Shown here piece after piece: positions 33,358 through 44,595 of a stretch of DNA of 64,000 nt. The stretch comes from Phialocephala subalpina (taxonomy: Eukaryota; Ascomycota; Leotiomycetes; Helotiales; Mollisiaceae), in the NCBI GenBank assembly GCA_900073065.1, contig FJOG01000015.1, positions 815,791-879,790 of the forward strand, given 5' to 3'. The notes below the pieces were generated by a model that did no database searches, had not been told where the DNA came from, and saw only the letters and a program-made list of their open reading frames with translations. Position 1 is the first letter of the stretch; each line of letters opens with the position of its first letter. The translations under genes and the position numbers were made by a program.

Positions 33358-34430
33358 TCACGACTCTTCCTCGTGACATCGCAGCAACATGACCTCGACC
33401 TTCGGTGGCTTCCAATTTGCGAGCTTCTCATCTCTAGCGATATCCAGCAGCGTTTGGTCTAACATCTCCTGAGCCATGATTGTCCAACCCAAGTCCGATA
33501 AATCCAGCCTCGCAACATCAGTAGCTTCATAGAAGTCTGTATCGTGTTCAATGTCCTGAAGAAAGCACCTCCTGTCGACAAGCTCATAGCGTTGGTTGCC
33601 ACTGATTATATTGAGGTCGAGATTGGTATCAGTGTGCTCATCCGAGGGCATTTCTCCTGAAGGGATGTGGCAGTAGAGGATCACCTCGTTCAATGGAAGA
33701 GGATGTTTGGAGAAGTAATACTTGAGCTGGAATGCCGTGCCATATTCCACAGCAAGGCGGCAGACCCTTGAGCCTTCCTCAAGTGCGTTCATGATCGCGT
33801 TAAATCCACCCATGGTGTGGTAGTTAGCACATCCAGTTGGGAGGATAATATCGCAGTTCCAGTTCACGTAGATCTTGGCGGGGCTCGTCAGCGTGAGCGT
33901 CATGCTACCAAGCTTAGATTCGAATTTCGTTCCAAATTCGAGGCTGTAGTGTTTGAGGCCTACTTGTCGCGATTCTTGGGACGCATCTGGTACACAAAAT
34001 GGGAGCGTTAGCATACTTCAGACATGTAATCTGGGGGATAGTTCAGGAGATTAATGCATGTCCTAGAAGTCGAGACTAATCCAGATACTCTTGAAGGTAA
34101 CAGTGTAGCAAAATCTGAAAGGTAATACTAACGGAGAACAGCAAGTGCTTTCGAGCCGGAAAGACTTTTGAATATCTTGGGATCGTCCTCAAGTAAGTTG
34201 GCAAGTGATTCTTGATCTACTGCACGCATAGAAGAATCCGGAACGCAATAGATGTTAATGTTGCGTGGTATGAAGCAAACATCCTTCTAGATCTTGGGAC
34301 GGAGTTCGATAGGGAGCTTTGGGAATGGTGTGAATGTCGTATAATTCTCTCTCGTAGAGATTTCGTGGTTGTCCGCATTTGAGGGGATGAGGGGTTCTTG
34401 GGTTAGTGCATCCAGCTCCGCTTCGTAAGG
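33358..34430 (-). pseudogene. 2EXR-domain gene, copy B, nonsense codon in the box
   Basis: Exon 1 (about 34430-34133) reads FPKLPIELRPKI, then TAG at 34287-34289, then KDVCF. The intact family box has IW here, so Trp (TGG) became TAG. A 146-nt intron (34132-33987, donor GTTAGT, acceptor ACCAG) leads into exon 2 (33986-33358): HASQESRQVGLKHYSLEFG, then SPAKIYVNWNCDIILPT, LNEVILYCHIPSGE and a C-terminal NWKPPKVEVMLLRCHEEES. Apart from the TAG the gene is well preserved, so inactivation may be recent. G-to-A in TGG equals CpA-to-TpA on the other strand. The true start upstream of 34430 was not found. Confidence 0.7.
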
Positions 34431-35617
34431 TCAGAGAGATCCTGCAATACGTTGTCGGTTTGCAGCCTACTCGCATCGGGCATATCTCTTAGACTAAGGA
34501 TATAGAAAATATCATGGTCAATATCAGTGTTCGTCATCTTGATTTGGAGGACGCCTGAAGTCGGGGCAAAGATCGGAGTCAAAGTCAACGCGGTAATGAC
34601 AGGTCCAAAAGTCAGCATGCCAAGTTGCGACTTGAGACTGTGATATGTCGCGAGGAGGACGTAGAGTTTCCAGAGAATAACCCCAAACGGCAGGAGTCTT
34701 GAGTCGGGAAGCTGGACGCAGACGCGGTGGATAGAGTTTGAAAGAATCGGAGACGGCGAGAGGAGATCGTTCGAGTTGGGAAGGATGGGATAGCCTCCTC
34801 GCTTGTCCGCTAGCGTGCCCCATGACCTGGACATTTTGCCCTCGATTTTTCTCCTGAAGTTGATTAAGGGAAGGTATACCTAACATAAGATGAGAAAATA
34901 CTATGGAGAAGGTAAAGAGACACTAGCTCCAAACCCAACATATGGCCCCCAAATGTCACAACACAGCCGAGAACATTAATGATAGCCTTTGGAAACATAT
35001 CAAAAAACGAGGTAGACAGGAAACACTCGCCAGTACTATGAGTGCTCTATAGTAGATGTTCGCAACATGAAAAGGTGAGTTTCAAAGAGAAAATATAGTC
35101 TATAACGCAGATATTCTTCTCTGCGAATTTGGGACAACCCCAGACGATGAAAGGACAGACAATGGCTCGTGAGCCTACTAATATGCACTTGCAAACCATT
35201 GAGTTCAGCAAATTCCGAGCCGAACAAAGCACAAACATACGCAAACAAAGTCCATTTAGACAGCCACCCAACAAAGCAATCAGACAGCCACACATCTATA
35301 AGCACCGAAACCAGAAGCAAACATGCCATGCAAAAAGTAGAAGACCGCCCACCCCCACCCCCACCTCCACCTCCACCCCCACCTCGTCCCCCAAAACCCA
35401 ATGTCAAAAGTGGTATCTAGTCTAAGGAGCGAAACCAAACACCAGAGAATCAGACCAACACCTCGCACTCGAACACCTAGATCTCAACTCCCATCTTCGC
35501 AAAAGGGTTCACCGTAGCGGGCGAACGTATCAACAGCAGCACCTAAACATCAACCTCCCAGGTGCCAAACTCTCCAAACTCGGCTCAACCCTCACTACCC
35601 TCCCCCTCTCCCCCTCC
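34431..35617. other. Unresolved stretch up to the assembly gap, with a proline-coding simple repeat
   Basis: A minus ORF at 34403-34834 overlaps the front of copy B and may contain degraded coding sequence, but I recognise nothing in it. A CCACCC/CACCTC-type simple repeat runs about 35348-35390. Just left of the gap, on the minus strand (about 35533-35479), a possible terminal exon reads RSPATVNPFAKMGVEI before TAG, preceded by an intron-like TTTAG. It could be the end of a gene hidden by the gap. This is weak evidence. Confidence 0.3.
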
Positions 35618-36087
35618 NNNNNNNNNNNNNNNNNNNNNNNNNNNNNNNNNNNNNNNNNNNNNNNNNNNNNNNNNNNNNNNNNNNNNNNNNNNNNNNNNNN
35701 NNNNNNNNNNNNNNNNNNNNNNNNNNNNNNNNNNNNNNNNNNNNNNNNNNNNNNNNNNNNNNNNNNNNNNNNNNNNNNNNNNNNNNNNNNNNNNNNNNNN
35801 NNNNNNNNNNNNNNNNNNNNNNNNNNNNNNNNNNNNNNNNNNNNNNNNNNNNNNNNNNNNNNNNNNNNNNNNNNNNNNNNNNNNNNNNNNNNNNNNNNNN
35901 NNNNNNNNNNNNNNNNNNNNNNNNNNNNNNNNNNNNNNNNNNNNNNNNNNNNNNNNNNNNNNNNNNNNNNNNNNNNNNNNNNNNNNNNNNNNNNNNNNNN
36001 NNNNNNNNNNNNNNNNNNNNNNNNNNNNNNNNNNNNNNNNNNNNNNNNNNNNNNNNNNNNNNNNNNNNNNNNNNNNNNNNNNNNNNN
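35618..36087. other. Assembly gap (470 N)
   Basis: The sequence is a continuous run of N. Its left edge is a low-complexity CCCTCTCC tract and the right edge cuts the 3' end of the alpha/beta hydrolase gene. ORFs drawn across it are meaningless. Confidence 0.99.
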
Positions 36088-37195
36088 ATCGCAAAACCAG
36101 CAACCCACTCCACCGCCGGAGTAAGGAACCTGGAGTGTATTTCGCCACCAATGCTTTCGTAGACATCGAATGCATGTCCCTTTTCAGGGATGAGCACAGT
36201 CTCGCATTTGACGTTTTGGGCTGTGAGAGAGGTGTGAAAATCGTGCACGTGGTCGGTATCGAAGATGTCGTCTGCTGTACCCATCACTTGGTAAGTTGGG
36301 GGGTAGCGAATGTGGCGGGAGAGTGCGAGGGGACCTGAAGTTTGTCAGTTTAGGGGAGTTTGGGAGAGAGCTTGGCACTTACTGATCTTGTCAATCTCCT
36401 CTTTTGTCACGCAACCCTTTTCTGGCATTCGTAAAGTTCCATCTTCACCTCTCGTCAAGCCTTTGAGCAAGAACTCGGCTGTAGTACCTTCTCGAAACAT
36501 GGTTAAGCTGATGATGCTTCTCGGATTCGAGAATCCTAAAGGTACAGGAAAACATCCGGTGTCGGTAGGTGGTCTTTCGAAATCTGTTGCCATAGCTAGG
36601 ATTTCCGGGGTGCAAGATGGGGCGTCGTATTCTGAGAGTCGGCCGCGTTGAAGGTAGGGTACTCGATTCATATCCGTGGGACCGTACATTGATAGGATGG
36701 CAACTGGGGAAGTTGACCAAAGTTTTGGCTGAGGATGAGGGTCAGTGTTAGCCAGGAATGAGAGCGGTTTCATACCGTCAGAAGGGCCAGATGAGCTCCT
36801 GCTGAACCACCAGCGACCACGATCTTGTCTGTGTTGACGGCGAAGTTGCTTTCTTCGAGTTCTGAAGGAAGTCGGTTCTTGATCCATGATTCTATATCGC
36901 GTACATCCTCCAGTTGGCCCTCGAACGTGGTTTCCGGGAGCAGTCGGTAATCCATTGACACAATCACAAAGCCGAGTGAGAGAAACTGATGGAACATTGG
37001 TCGAGAGTAATCCGTCCGGTTGCTTGCGATCCATCCTCCTCCATGAATGAAGAGCAAGATTGGATGGTTGCTGCCATCATTACTGCTGGGTAGATAGATG
37101 TCCAGCAGTATTGCTATCTGTCCGACAACCTTCCAAATACACGTCCTCGATACTGGCAGAGGAGGAGGACGAATTCGAGAAGCAGAATTGGACAT
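36088..37195 (-). CDS. Alpha/beta hydrolase (esterase/lipase), 3' end lost in the gap
   Basis: Exon 1 is 37195-36776, starting at an ATG (MSNSASRIRPPPLP); upstream in-frame ATGs exist. A 47-nt intron (36775-36729; GTATGA, CTAAC, CTCAG) leads to exon 2 (36728-36383), and a 48-nt intron (36382-36335; GTAAGT, TTCAG) to exon 3, from 36334 into the gap. The oxyanion motif FIHGGGW and the nucleophile elbow VVAGGSAGAHLALL mark a hormone-sensitive-lipase/BD-FAE-type esterase. The acid is probably Asp in TADDIFDTDHV and the histidine is in PEKGHAFDVYES. So all catalytic elements are present, and probably only a few C-terminal residues after PAVEWVAGFA are missing. The substrate is unknown. No signal peptide is evident. 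Confidence 0.82.
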
Positions 37196-39164
37196 GCTGT
37201 GAGATCTGATATAACCAAGGAGTGCGGAAAATATCCCTTGTATACCACGGCACATCGAGCATGAGGAGGCAGCGTAGTATCAAGCCGCAAAACAGCAAGA
37301 AGCGGTGGGGGATAGTCATGTTTCTATGCCAGATTAAGATGGCAAACAAAGTTTGGTGTAACCTATCGAAGTTCGGGGCACGATGTGCTGGTGCATAAGT
37401 GGGGTGGTCTAGAGAAAGGATAGCCAAAGGAATAATCCACGACCTTGTACTCGGTACTACCAGTTCTGCTAGCAGCTCGGTTACACGCATGCAGTCAAGG
37501 GTGCGATAGGGTCAACGCCAATGCAAGTTGGTCACAGTTCTCCACCACACGGGTCAAGGGTGCCAAAGTCCCAATCATCGTGCTGGTGGAAACACGACAT
37601 CGTACTCGTAGTCACCTGCCCTCGAAGGGCTGCTGTTGAGGTCGCATGAATGGCAACTTGCCCTGTAAAAGTACCCAGCTTCAAGTAAGCAACTATCTCA
37701 CACAAAACTGGATGAAAATAAGCTATTTCCTCCCTTGGATCTGGCAGCAATGCATGAGGACTGATTGATATTCGTAGGGTCCACCTATAGCCACCCAGAC
37801 TTCCTCTCGTTTTGCAGATCTTTTGGACATCATGTAGATCCGGCACTGGCCGGGAAGATCTGGATCGGCTTGCAAAAGAGATAGAAAGTAAAATGCTCAG
37901 ACAGGTCATGTACCCAACGTTTGAGGGCTGATCCTCAAGGATAAAAGCAAGGCGAGCAGAGTGAAACATTGAATCTCAGATTCGCCGACGTCTATCTCTC
38001 GGTGGCAATAAGGTTTTCCAAAACGCGACGCTTGCATATTTCCCCATGTCTCTTCCATCTGCAGCGGAAGAGACGTACCCCTTCGTCGATCAAGGCACTC
38101 GTGGCGGCAGTATCTGGAAACGGTGTGAGGGGCTGAAAGATCATTGTGAAAACAGATACAGTCTCCGGAGCCCAACCTCCCCAAGGCAAGGACTTCGCCG
38201 ACTCTGATATCCATAGCAAAGACTGGAGTCTCTGCTTCACTGTCGGCAGGTCCGGAAGAAGACAGCCTCATTGTCATCGTCATCGTCGATGGGGTTCAAG
38301 ACATGTCTCCTCTTCCCTGCTTGAATTCCTCCGAAGCCACGATCGACTATCTCGAGGCCTGATCCTTGATCAAACGGCGTGGCGTGGGGACACGTGCTTG
38401 GATGCGGCTGGATGTCGTTGTTCGGAAAATATTTATGAAAGCAGTTACTCCGTAAGTGAAGGATGATAAAAAGGGAAGATAGAAGCGATGGCTGACACGA
38501 GGCCACAGCAAGTCTCACTTTAAAGTACCGGAGCTAATCCTTTTCAAGTCTAGCTTACGGACCTCACTCGTTCCAAGAGTCCGTCGATACCCAACACTCA
38601 GACCTCACTTGAACCCTGATAAACCAAACCATAAACCATTTGACTCACTCTGAAATCCGCTGTGTACCTCCGTACCAAGCCTTGCGTTCCCCTCGCTCTC
38701 ATCGTCTCGAGGCACCTCCAAGCGCGACCTCACCTTCCTCTTCAAACGGCATGATTTCCTCGCGAGCAAATCGGCTGCCTCACCGTAAGGAACACTCCTG
38801 CACTCGACCAGATTATCCAACCCCATGCATGTTTGTCACAACTATTATTGATTGGAACACGCGTTTATCACGAACTTGGACCGAGACCTTGCGGGATGTG
38901 GTGGGATTAGGGTTACAGTGCTCAATCAACAGCGACTTGACTGCCGGCGCGGGAAGGTAACGCGCACTCTCGTCTCTCGAGGGATATCCGCGCACAGGAG
39001 AGGGATATGTTATGATTACCGCTTCGAATCGGCTCAAGATGCGTCTTTTAAGAGGTCAGTTGAACAGCTGAGAGTGGTATGGTAGTTGTTGATCTATCTG
39101 TGTTGTCCAGACACGTGATGGTAGAGATACCTTGTAATCTTACCACTAGCGGTGAAGGTTTCCC

Positions 39165-39255
39165 CAAACTCAAAGTTATCAGATCCACCTCTTCCAGAAG
39201 CTCAAACGTCCTGCCGAAAGGATCGACCAGAAACACCGGCCGATACGTCCTTCCC
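39165..39255 (-). pseudogene. Possible fragment of a fungal ubiquitin-like-domain protein
   Basis: On the minus strand about 30 residues read TYRPVFLVDPFGRTFELLEE followed by VDLITLSLGKPSPLVV and a GTAAGA donor. The VFLVDPFGR pattern resembles the first strands of the ubiquitin-like domain of large fungal proteins associated with NACHT or HET-type architectures. No continuation is visible on either side, so this is at best a fragment. Confidence is low because the match is short. Confidence 0.2.
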
Positions 39256-40832
39256 GCCTTTGACTACTTCGTATCTCTCGGCATTGCGATAGAACCAACA
39301 GTGGCTTCGCAAAAGAACCAACAATGGCTTCGCAAAAGAACCCCCACTTTGGCTCGTGGCTCGCATGGAACGGCTTTCCGTGGCTGAACTTACTTTCATG
39401 TTCTCGTCGGCGAATCTAGCTTCAAGCCCCAGATGGATTTGAGTTATCTACAGTATCTGAGGGTGATGATCTTCTCTGATTACCGAGATCACATTGCCGC
39501 AATGCTGAACCTTGGAATCGGCGGGGTTTAGCTGGGATGTCGGTCCAGCTTCTGGGATATTCCCTGGCCAAATGTTCTACTGCAAGGCTGTAGATCCTTC
39601 ATATACTTCCTTTGAGTTTCTGTTTCAGGCTTTATCAGAAGCATATTGGAAAAGACGAACTCGCTTTCGAGGAGATATTGAGGGGATCACGTGTCATCAT
39701 CCTTTTGTTGCAATGGTAGGCAATTACTTTCTCTCGAGCGAGAGTGGGATAAATGCCCTCGTCGTCCATTGGGAGGAGATAACGAAAAAGGAAGGCTTCA
39801 TCAAAATCAATTGATTGCCGATGAGAACCGCTGGTTGTCTTCGTCATTGGCATCCCTCCATAGTTCTAAACTTTATTGCAAAGCAGGACAAAGCTGCCCT
39901 CACACTGACCAATAACGTTATCTGCTCCGGCACGTTGTTACTTCCAGTCATCTCGCATGAAACTCGTTTATTCCTTCTTGACAGTGTACCATTGCTTGAT
40001 AGCCATTTTTCTCGTTCTCGTTTGTGAGAGTCTGCCTTTTCGCAAAACTTCCTCGGTGGGGTTTTCCCATCCCGAGACTTCCATTCTTTTTTAGTAATGC
40101 TTCGTTGCTTAACGGCCGCTCCCCTCCGTCCCTTTCGCGGCCCTTTCTATCTGCCTTGATGCTGAACTTTCAAAGAAGGATGACAATGCGAGGAAGTCTA
40201 TCCTTTGGAATTTATCAGGGCCTTTCAAGTCGCCCAACATGTAGCCATTGATTATTACGATCTTGCCGTCCGGGGAGATTGCTAGCAGACCTCTTGGGTG
40301 CTGAGACTTTAAACTTTTAGTGTCTAAACCTCCTCCGACTCGGTTGGCCCTTTCTATCATCGAGATACACTCTTGTACGAAGATTTCATGTAAAGTTCCC
40401 GTCCGAGGCTGATAGCACGTGTATACAAACAAGTCCTTTGATAGGACAATCCCTTCTATATAGAAACAAATTATGTTTGCTCAATCTGAATCACGAACGA
40501 AAATTTTCACCGAGGTAGTCACTGTTATGGCCAAGGCACCGACTATCTTGTTCCTCTTCAGTTTGGTCGTGCTTTGTTACTCAGGAGCAATCCATTCATG
40601 TTCAATGACACCCTTCCTTTCAATTAATCTTCAGGACGTGTGCTTCCCATCTCTTCTTTTCTTTCATGACAGCACTTCATTACTTGATAGTAAATCCCAA
40701 TTTACAGCACAGCCCGACTTTCTCTAGCATCAGCATCTGCACTTAGCTGTGCCTATGTATCAACCCTCGCAGTGAGACTTGTTCACCAAGCAGACGATGC
40801 GCGGAAGGTTTGGAGAACGTAGAGAGGTCGGG

Positions 40833-40860
40833 CTCGCCAGCCGTTGAGTTGGCTGGCGAG
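40833..40860. repeat. Perfect inverted repeat, 10-bp arms and 8-nt loop
   Basis: CTCGCCAGCC is followed after eight bases by GGCTGGCGAG, its exact reverse complement. In RNA or single-stranded DNA this would form a stable GC-rich hairpin. No gene end adjoins it, so a terminator role is not supported. Confidence 0.7.
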
Positions 40861-41390
40861 GCCGAAGCTTGAGAGGTGTTGAAGGGAAGGAAGGCGTTGA
40901 GGGCGGAGATTATATACTGGTCAAGAGGTGTTTGTATTGAGCGAGGTTTACCACATGCTTTTCAACTCAGGTTTGCTTGATCCGATTCACCTGGATCTGG
41001 AACTGCTTTCTCAAGTGAATTTGACTATGATTCCTATGCTTGTTCAACCTCTCCGGCTTTTCGCCTCTTGGGACTTCGTGTTGGTTATATATTAGACAAT
41101 GACGCTAGGCGTTGAAAGTTGATATGGCACTTATTCCATACTCGGAAAGACTCAGGCAATGATAGGTTCCTGACAGCTTCCCGACAGCGCAAGATGTAAG
41201 GTTTTGGTAGTGTGTATCAATCTGTATTTGCCGTACGAAAAGTAAAGAACTCTATGCCTCAAAGGTATACCAACAACCCAATGCTTTGCTTCCCTTCAAC
41301 TCCAACAAATGCTTATCCACAATTCCACGGAACTGATACGAATTTCCCACCCAATGCCCTCTTGCCCCGGTTATGTATCCCTCACTCTCA

Positions 41391-42248
41391 TCATCTCATC
41401 CCCCTTGGCCCAGACGGTAATCCAGGCCCCCTCCTCCCCGCCCCAGGCCCGCTCGGCAATCCTTGCCTCGCCGGTGCTCCACCCCCTCCATACCCCCCAC
41501 CCCCAAACTCCTGCTCACTACTCGCCCACGGACTCGTAGCCGCCATGAACGGTTTATCTCCTCCCCCTCCTCCATACCCACCACCTGTCCCTTGTGGCAT
41601 AAATCTATCCTCATAATTCGCTCCTCCACTACTTCCTTTATCACCATAACTATTACTCCTCACCGGCTCCGCAGGACTAGCAGCCCTCTCCCCTCTGAAA
41701 TTCTTCCTCAATCTATCTTTAGCTGATAAGCCTGACGAAGAGCCAGGCGGAGTCGCGTAGCTGGGTTGGGCTGTTTGGTAACTCCCTGCTCGCTGACTCG
41801 GGAGCGGTCTAGCTTGAACCTGCGGCGGTCCTTGAACCTCCTGCTGTCTCGCAAAAGGATTTTGTCGTCCCGCTGGCGCCAATCTGCCAGCACCTCCTCG
41901 ACCTTGCCTCAGACCACCAACTGGTTCTTGTTGTTGCGGTGGTTGTGAATCCCAAAGACTGCTCAAAGGCCCTCCTCCCTGTCCGCCTTGCTGATTCAAT
42001 CCTCCATACCTCGCGCCAACATTCGTAGCGTAAACAGGCTGCACAACAACAGGCACCGGCGCTTTTGGGTCGGGCGGGAGCCAGCCAGGAAAGCTCCGCC
42101 CCTTCTCGGTGTAGTAGGCTCGTAGAACGCGGCAGAGGTGCGTGTCGTCTTCTGTGTCGCCGTCGTTTTCGCTGGGTAGGAGATTTTGCCTGATCGAGGC
42201 GACGCGGGAGGTAGTTGTTGTTAGGAGGTTGGAGAAGTATGATGCCAT
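41391..42248 (-). CDS. Mso1-like Sec1-binding protein
   Basis: I chose the ATG at 42248 (285 aa) because conserved sequence begins there; the frame is open to 42605 but the extension is low-complexity. Residues 1-60 (MASYFSNLLTTTTSRVASIR, then DTEDDTHLCRVLRAYYTEKG and FPGWLPPDP) match the Sec1-binding region of Mso1 (PF14475). Mso1 binds the SM protein Sec1 and promotes SNARE assembly at the plasma membrane during exocytosis. The remainder is a disordered tail rich in Gly, Pro and Gln (GGGYGGGG, PPQQQ), which is usual in filamentous fungi, with a short helical KDRLRKNFRGERAASP. The start of this gene lies 638 bp from the stop of MAK16, on the same strand. Confidence 0.85.
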   Translation of the reverse strand: MASYFSNLLTTTTSRVASIRQNLLPSENDGDTEDDTHLCRVLRAYYTEKGRSFPGWLPPDPKAPVPVVVQPVYATNVGARYGGLNQQGGQGGGPLSSLWDSQPPQQQEPVGGLRQGRGGAGRLAPAGRQNPFARQQEVQGPPQVQARPLPSQRAGSYQTAQPSYATPPGSSSGLSAKDRLRKNFRGERAASPAEPVRSNSYGDKGSSGGANYEDRFMPQGTGGGYGGGGGDKPFMAATSPWASSEQEFGGGGYGGGGAPARQGLPSGPGAGRRGPGLPSGPRGMR

Positions 42249-42885
42249 GATGGGCGTGTGGGCGTGAGAGTTAGGTGTGAAGGGAGTTGGGCGTGAGTGA
42301 GCCCGAGGGGCGTGAGTTGGGTTGCCCTGGTGTGCGGTGACGTGTGTGTGTTGTCCTAGAAGTGAGGCGCAGATTAGATTTCTTGATGTTGGTAGACGGT
42401 AGGTTGCGAGGAGGCGACTGCGATAGTAAGAGAAGAAGTGTTCAATCTGCGACGTTGTTGATGTTGTGTCGAGGGTCGAATTTATGCGTGTGGTCTTGAT
42501 GTTGAAACATGTTTCGGCGGAAGAGCGACCCCACCAAAATCGTGACGAGAACGACGGTAGATCCACGAACCTTAGTCCGCCAGCCAGCAACAGTTTACAA
42601 GTCACGAAACTAAGTCATTTGCGATGGCAGGTTCAAGGGAATTGTTTTATTGGTATCTGTAGAAGCTGCTCGAGCAGCCAGAGAATGTACAGATTCTTTT
42701 ACTGTATCCTGCATTGCACCAGAGCCCCAAACGCCATACTTGATCCTTCGTTAATGCAGAAAATCTCGAAGTCTCTCAGCATCGTATGAATGCTCTGACA
42801 GCTCCATTCCCAACTTTCCTGTGGCCACCGACTCTCGTCATGCGACGCTCTTGCCCACGAAAGGAATGCGTACAAAAGCCCAAAA

Positions 42886-44030
42886 TTATGCCCGCGCTAA
42901 CTCTCTTTGCGGTGCCTCGAATTCCTCCTCGATTTCGATTTCCATTCTCGGGATCTTCTTTGGCTTTGCCTTGGGCTTCGTCGTCGGTGCCTTTTTCCTC
43001 TTCGCTCCGGCCTTCTCGTCTTCGCTGCTTTCGCTCTCACTATCCTCGTCGTCCTCTGCGCCAGTTTCCTCATCCTCTTCACTTCCAAGCCAGTCCTCGA
43101 TGTCGCCTAGATCCTCCTCATCCTCACCGAGATCACTGACATACTCAACATCACCAACACCTTCCTCATCCTCAAATTCCTCCTCCATCTCTTCTTCTCC
43201 CTCCTCAATTCCCTCATCCAAATCCTCATCTCTAGTACCCTCTCCTTGTCTCTCTAGACCCTTCAGGACCTTCTTCCAAATAGCCTCACTAACATTCAAC
43301 GGCTGATCCCCATAAGCACCACTCCTCAACCTCTCAATCAACTCCCTCTCAATAGCCCTCTCCACCTTCGCCGCAGCCTCCGCCTTCCTCTCTCTCGTCT
43401 CCTCCCTCCTCCTAACCTTCGGCGCCAACTTCGGCACCAACTTCTCCCCCAATCTCTCATCCTCCCTCGCAATTCTCCTCATCCGAATCCCCACCTGCGT
43501 CAACCTCGTCAATCTCTGCTTACACTTATGAATTAGGAATTTCGGCCAGTAGATCAATCGATCGTCGATTTGGGTGAGGGCTTTCGCGTAGTTTTGAGAT
43601 AGCTTGATTCGTTCCCATAGTTTGGAGGGCATGTGGGCGCGTTCGATCGTCTTCATGTAGAGGTAGAGGGTTCCGGTGTCAGGGTTTGCGCGGACAGTGG
43701 CATAGCGACTGTTGGCGAGGGGGCAGGATTGGCGGTTGCAGAGGCCAGTGACATTGTATTCGTTGCGGCAGAAGTTCTTTTCCTTTGTGGTCCTGGGTTT
43801 GTTAGATATTAGAAAGAGAATTGGGGACGGTGATAATGTACTTGAGTTTGAAGGAGCAGAATTGCTGAATTTTATTAGCACAATAAAAAGCTAATATTTG
43901 AGAGGGAGCTTTAGAGCTGGGAGCTGTCTCAGGAGCGCATCCCAACTCAGCTCCCATACAAAAAGACAGGATATTTGTGAGAATAACTTACTTGGTTTAT
44001 CACCTGCCAGACAATCTCGTCTGAAGACAT
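42886..44030 (-). CDS. MAK16: Ribosome biogenesis protein Mak16
   Basis: Exon 1 is 44030-43992 (13 codons, [13 protein letters not shown]), exon 2 only 23 nt (43864-43842, QFCSFKLK) and exon 3 43792-42886. Introns are 127 nt (GTAAGT, TTCAG) and 49 nt (GTACAT, CTAAC, CCCAG). The joined N terminus continues [32 protein letters not shown] and the Mak16 core ([39 protein letters not shown]). The C-terminal third is highly acidic, then lysine-rich ([20 protein letters not shown]), as in the family. Mak16 is a nucleolar protein needed for 27S pre-rRNA processing and 60S subunit formation. The conserved cysteines sit on both sides of the microexon, so correct splicing is essential. Confidence 0.95.
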
Positions 44031-44595
44031 GGCGACGGTAAAAATGCTTTCAGTCTTTAAATTCGTATGTGTTTCAGTCGGTTCAGTCCTCGAGAGGAAT
44101 TAGTCGAAGTTCCGGCAGAAATCGAGGTCGAGGTCGAGGTCGAGGTCGAGGTTGATTTGGATTTGTGCACGCAGAGAATTCCCGCCAGGAAACTTTTTAG
44201 CGGGCATGGCAGAATCTGAGGCGGTGAGGACGGCACGTGATCGCATCTCACAACACTTGAAGCTCGAGCGACTCCTGTCTCTTCTTTTTCTCTCCGACAA
44301 CAAACAAGATCATAACATTGGCTGTCTCACATGCCGGATTCAGGGCTCATTATTTCTCTCAATGTCGTTGCAACTCTAGGACTTGCTGACATCTGCGTAT
44401 TGGATCTTTTCGGATTGGGTCTCCATGACATGGGTTTCATTGGTCCGAAAAGCCCGAGTGCGAGGGTTGAATGCATTCAATGTGGATGCGACGAACCCCT
44501 CTTCACGATAAAGATGAGATTAGCCGCATCTCAAGTTCTGCTCTCCTGATGCTTTTGATCATCTAAACACAAGTCTTCAATTTTTGTTCTACACA
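44031..44595. other. Divergent promoter region between MAK16 and the P450, with a hexanucleotide repeat
   Basis: The two genes start 565 bp apart in opposite directions. A (CGAGGT) repeat of about five units lies at 44123-44154. No other gene is seen; an ORF at 44331-44549 has no recognisable features. Confidence 0.6.

Larger units (their letters stand above)
37196..41390. other. 4.2-kb gene-poor region with scattered possible relics
   Basis: No intact gene is supported. Minus ORFs 37906-38283 and 40109-40432 (containing LLAISPDGKIVIINGYMLGD) and plus ORF 39512-39814 look partly protein-like but are unrecognised. At 39293-39336 a 21-23-nt unit (GGCTTCGCAAAAGAACC) is tandemly repeated. At 40833-40860 there is a perfect 10-bp hairpin. 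A possible ubiquitin-like-domain relic at about 39170-39250 is listed separately. Confidence 0.4.

Noticed and set aside
35530..36338. Long ORFs of 190-260 codons across 35.5-36.3 kb
   Set aside because: They are mostly translated N and are artefacts of the assembly gap.
37906..38283. 125-aa minus ORF as a gene
   Set aside because: No domain, no splice structure and abundant stops on both sides.
44123..44154. CRISPR-like or regulatory array
   Set aside because: It is a simple hexanucleotide (CGAGGT) repeat with no spacers; CRISPR arrays are not expected in a fungal nuclear genome.
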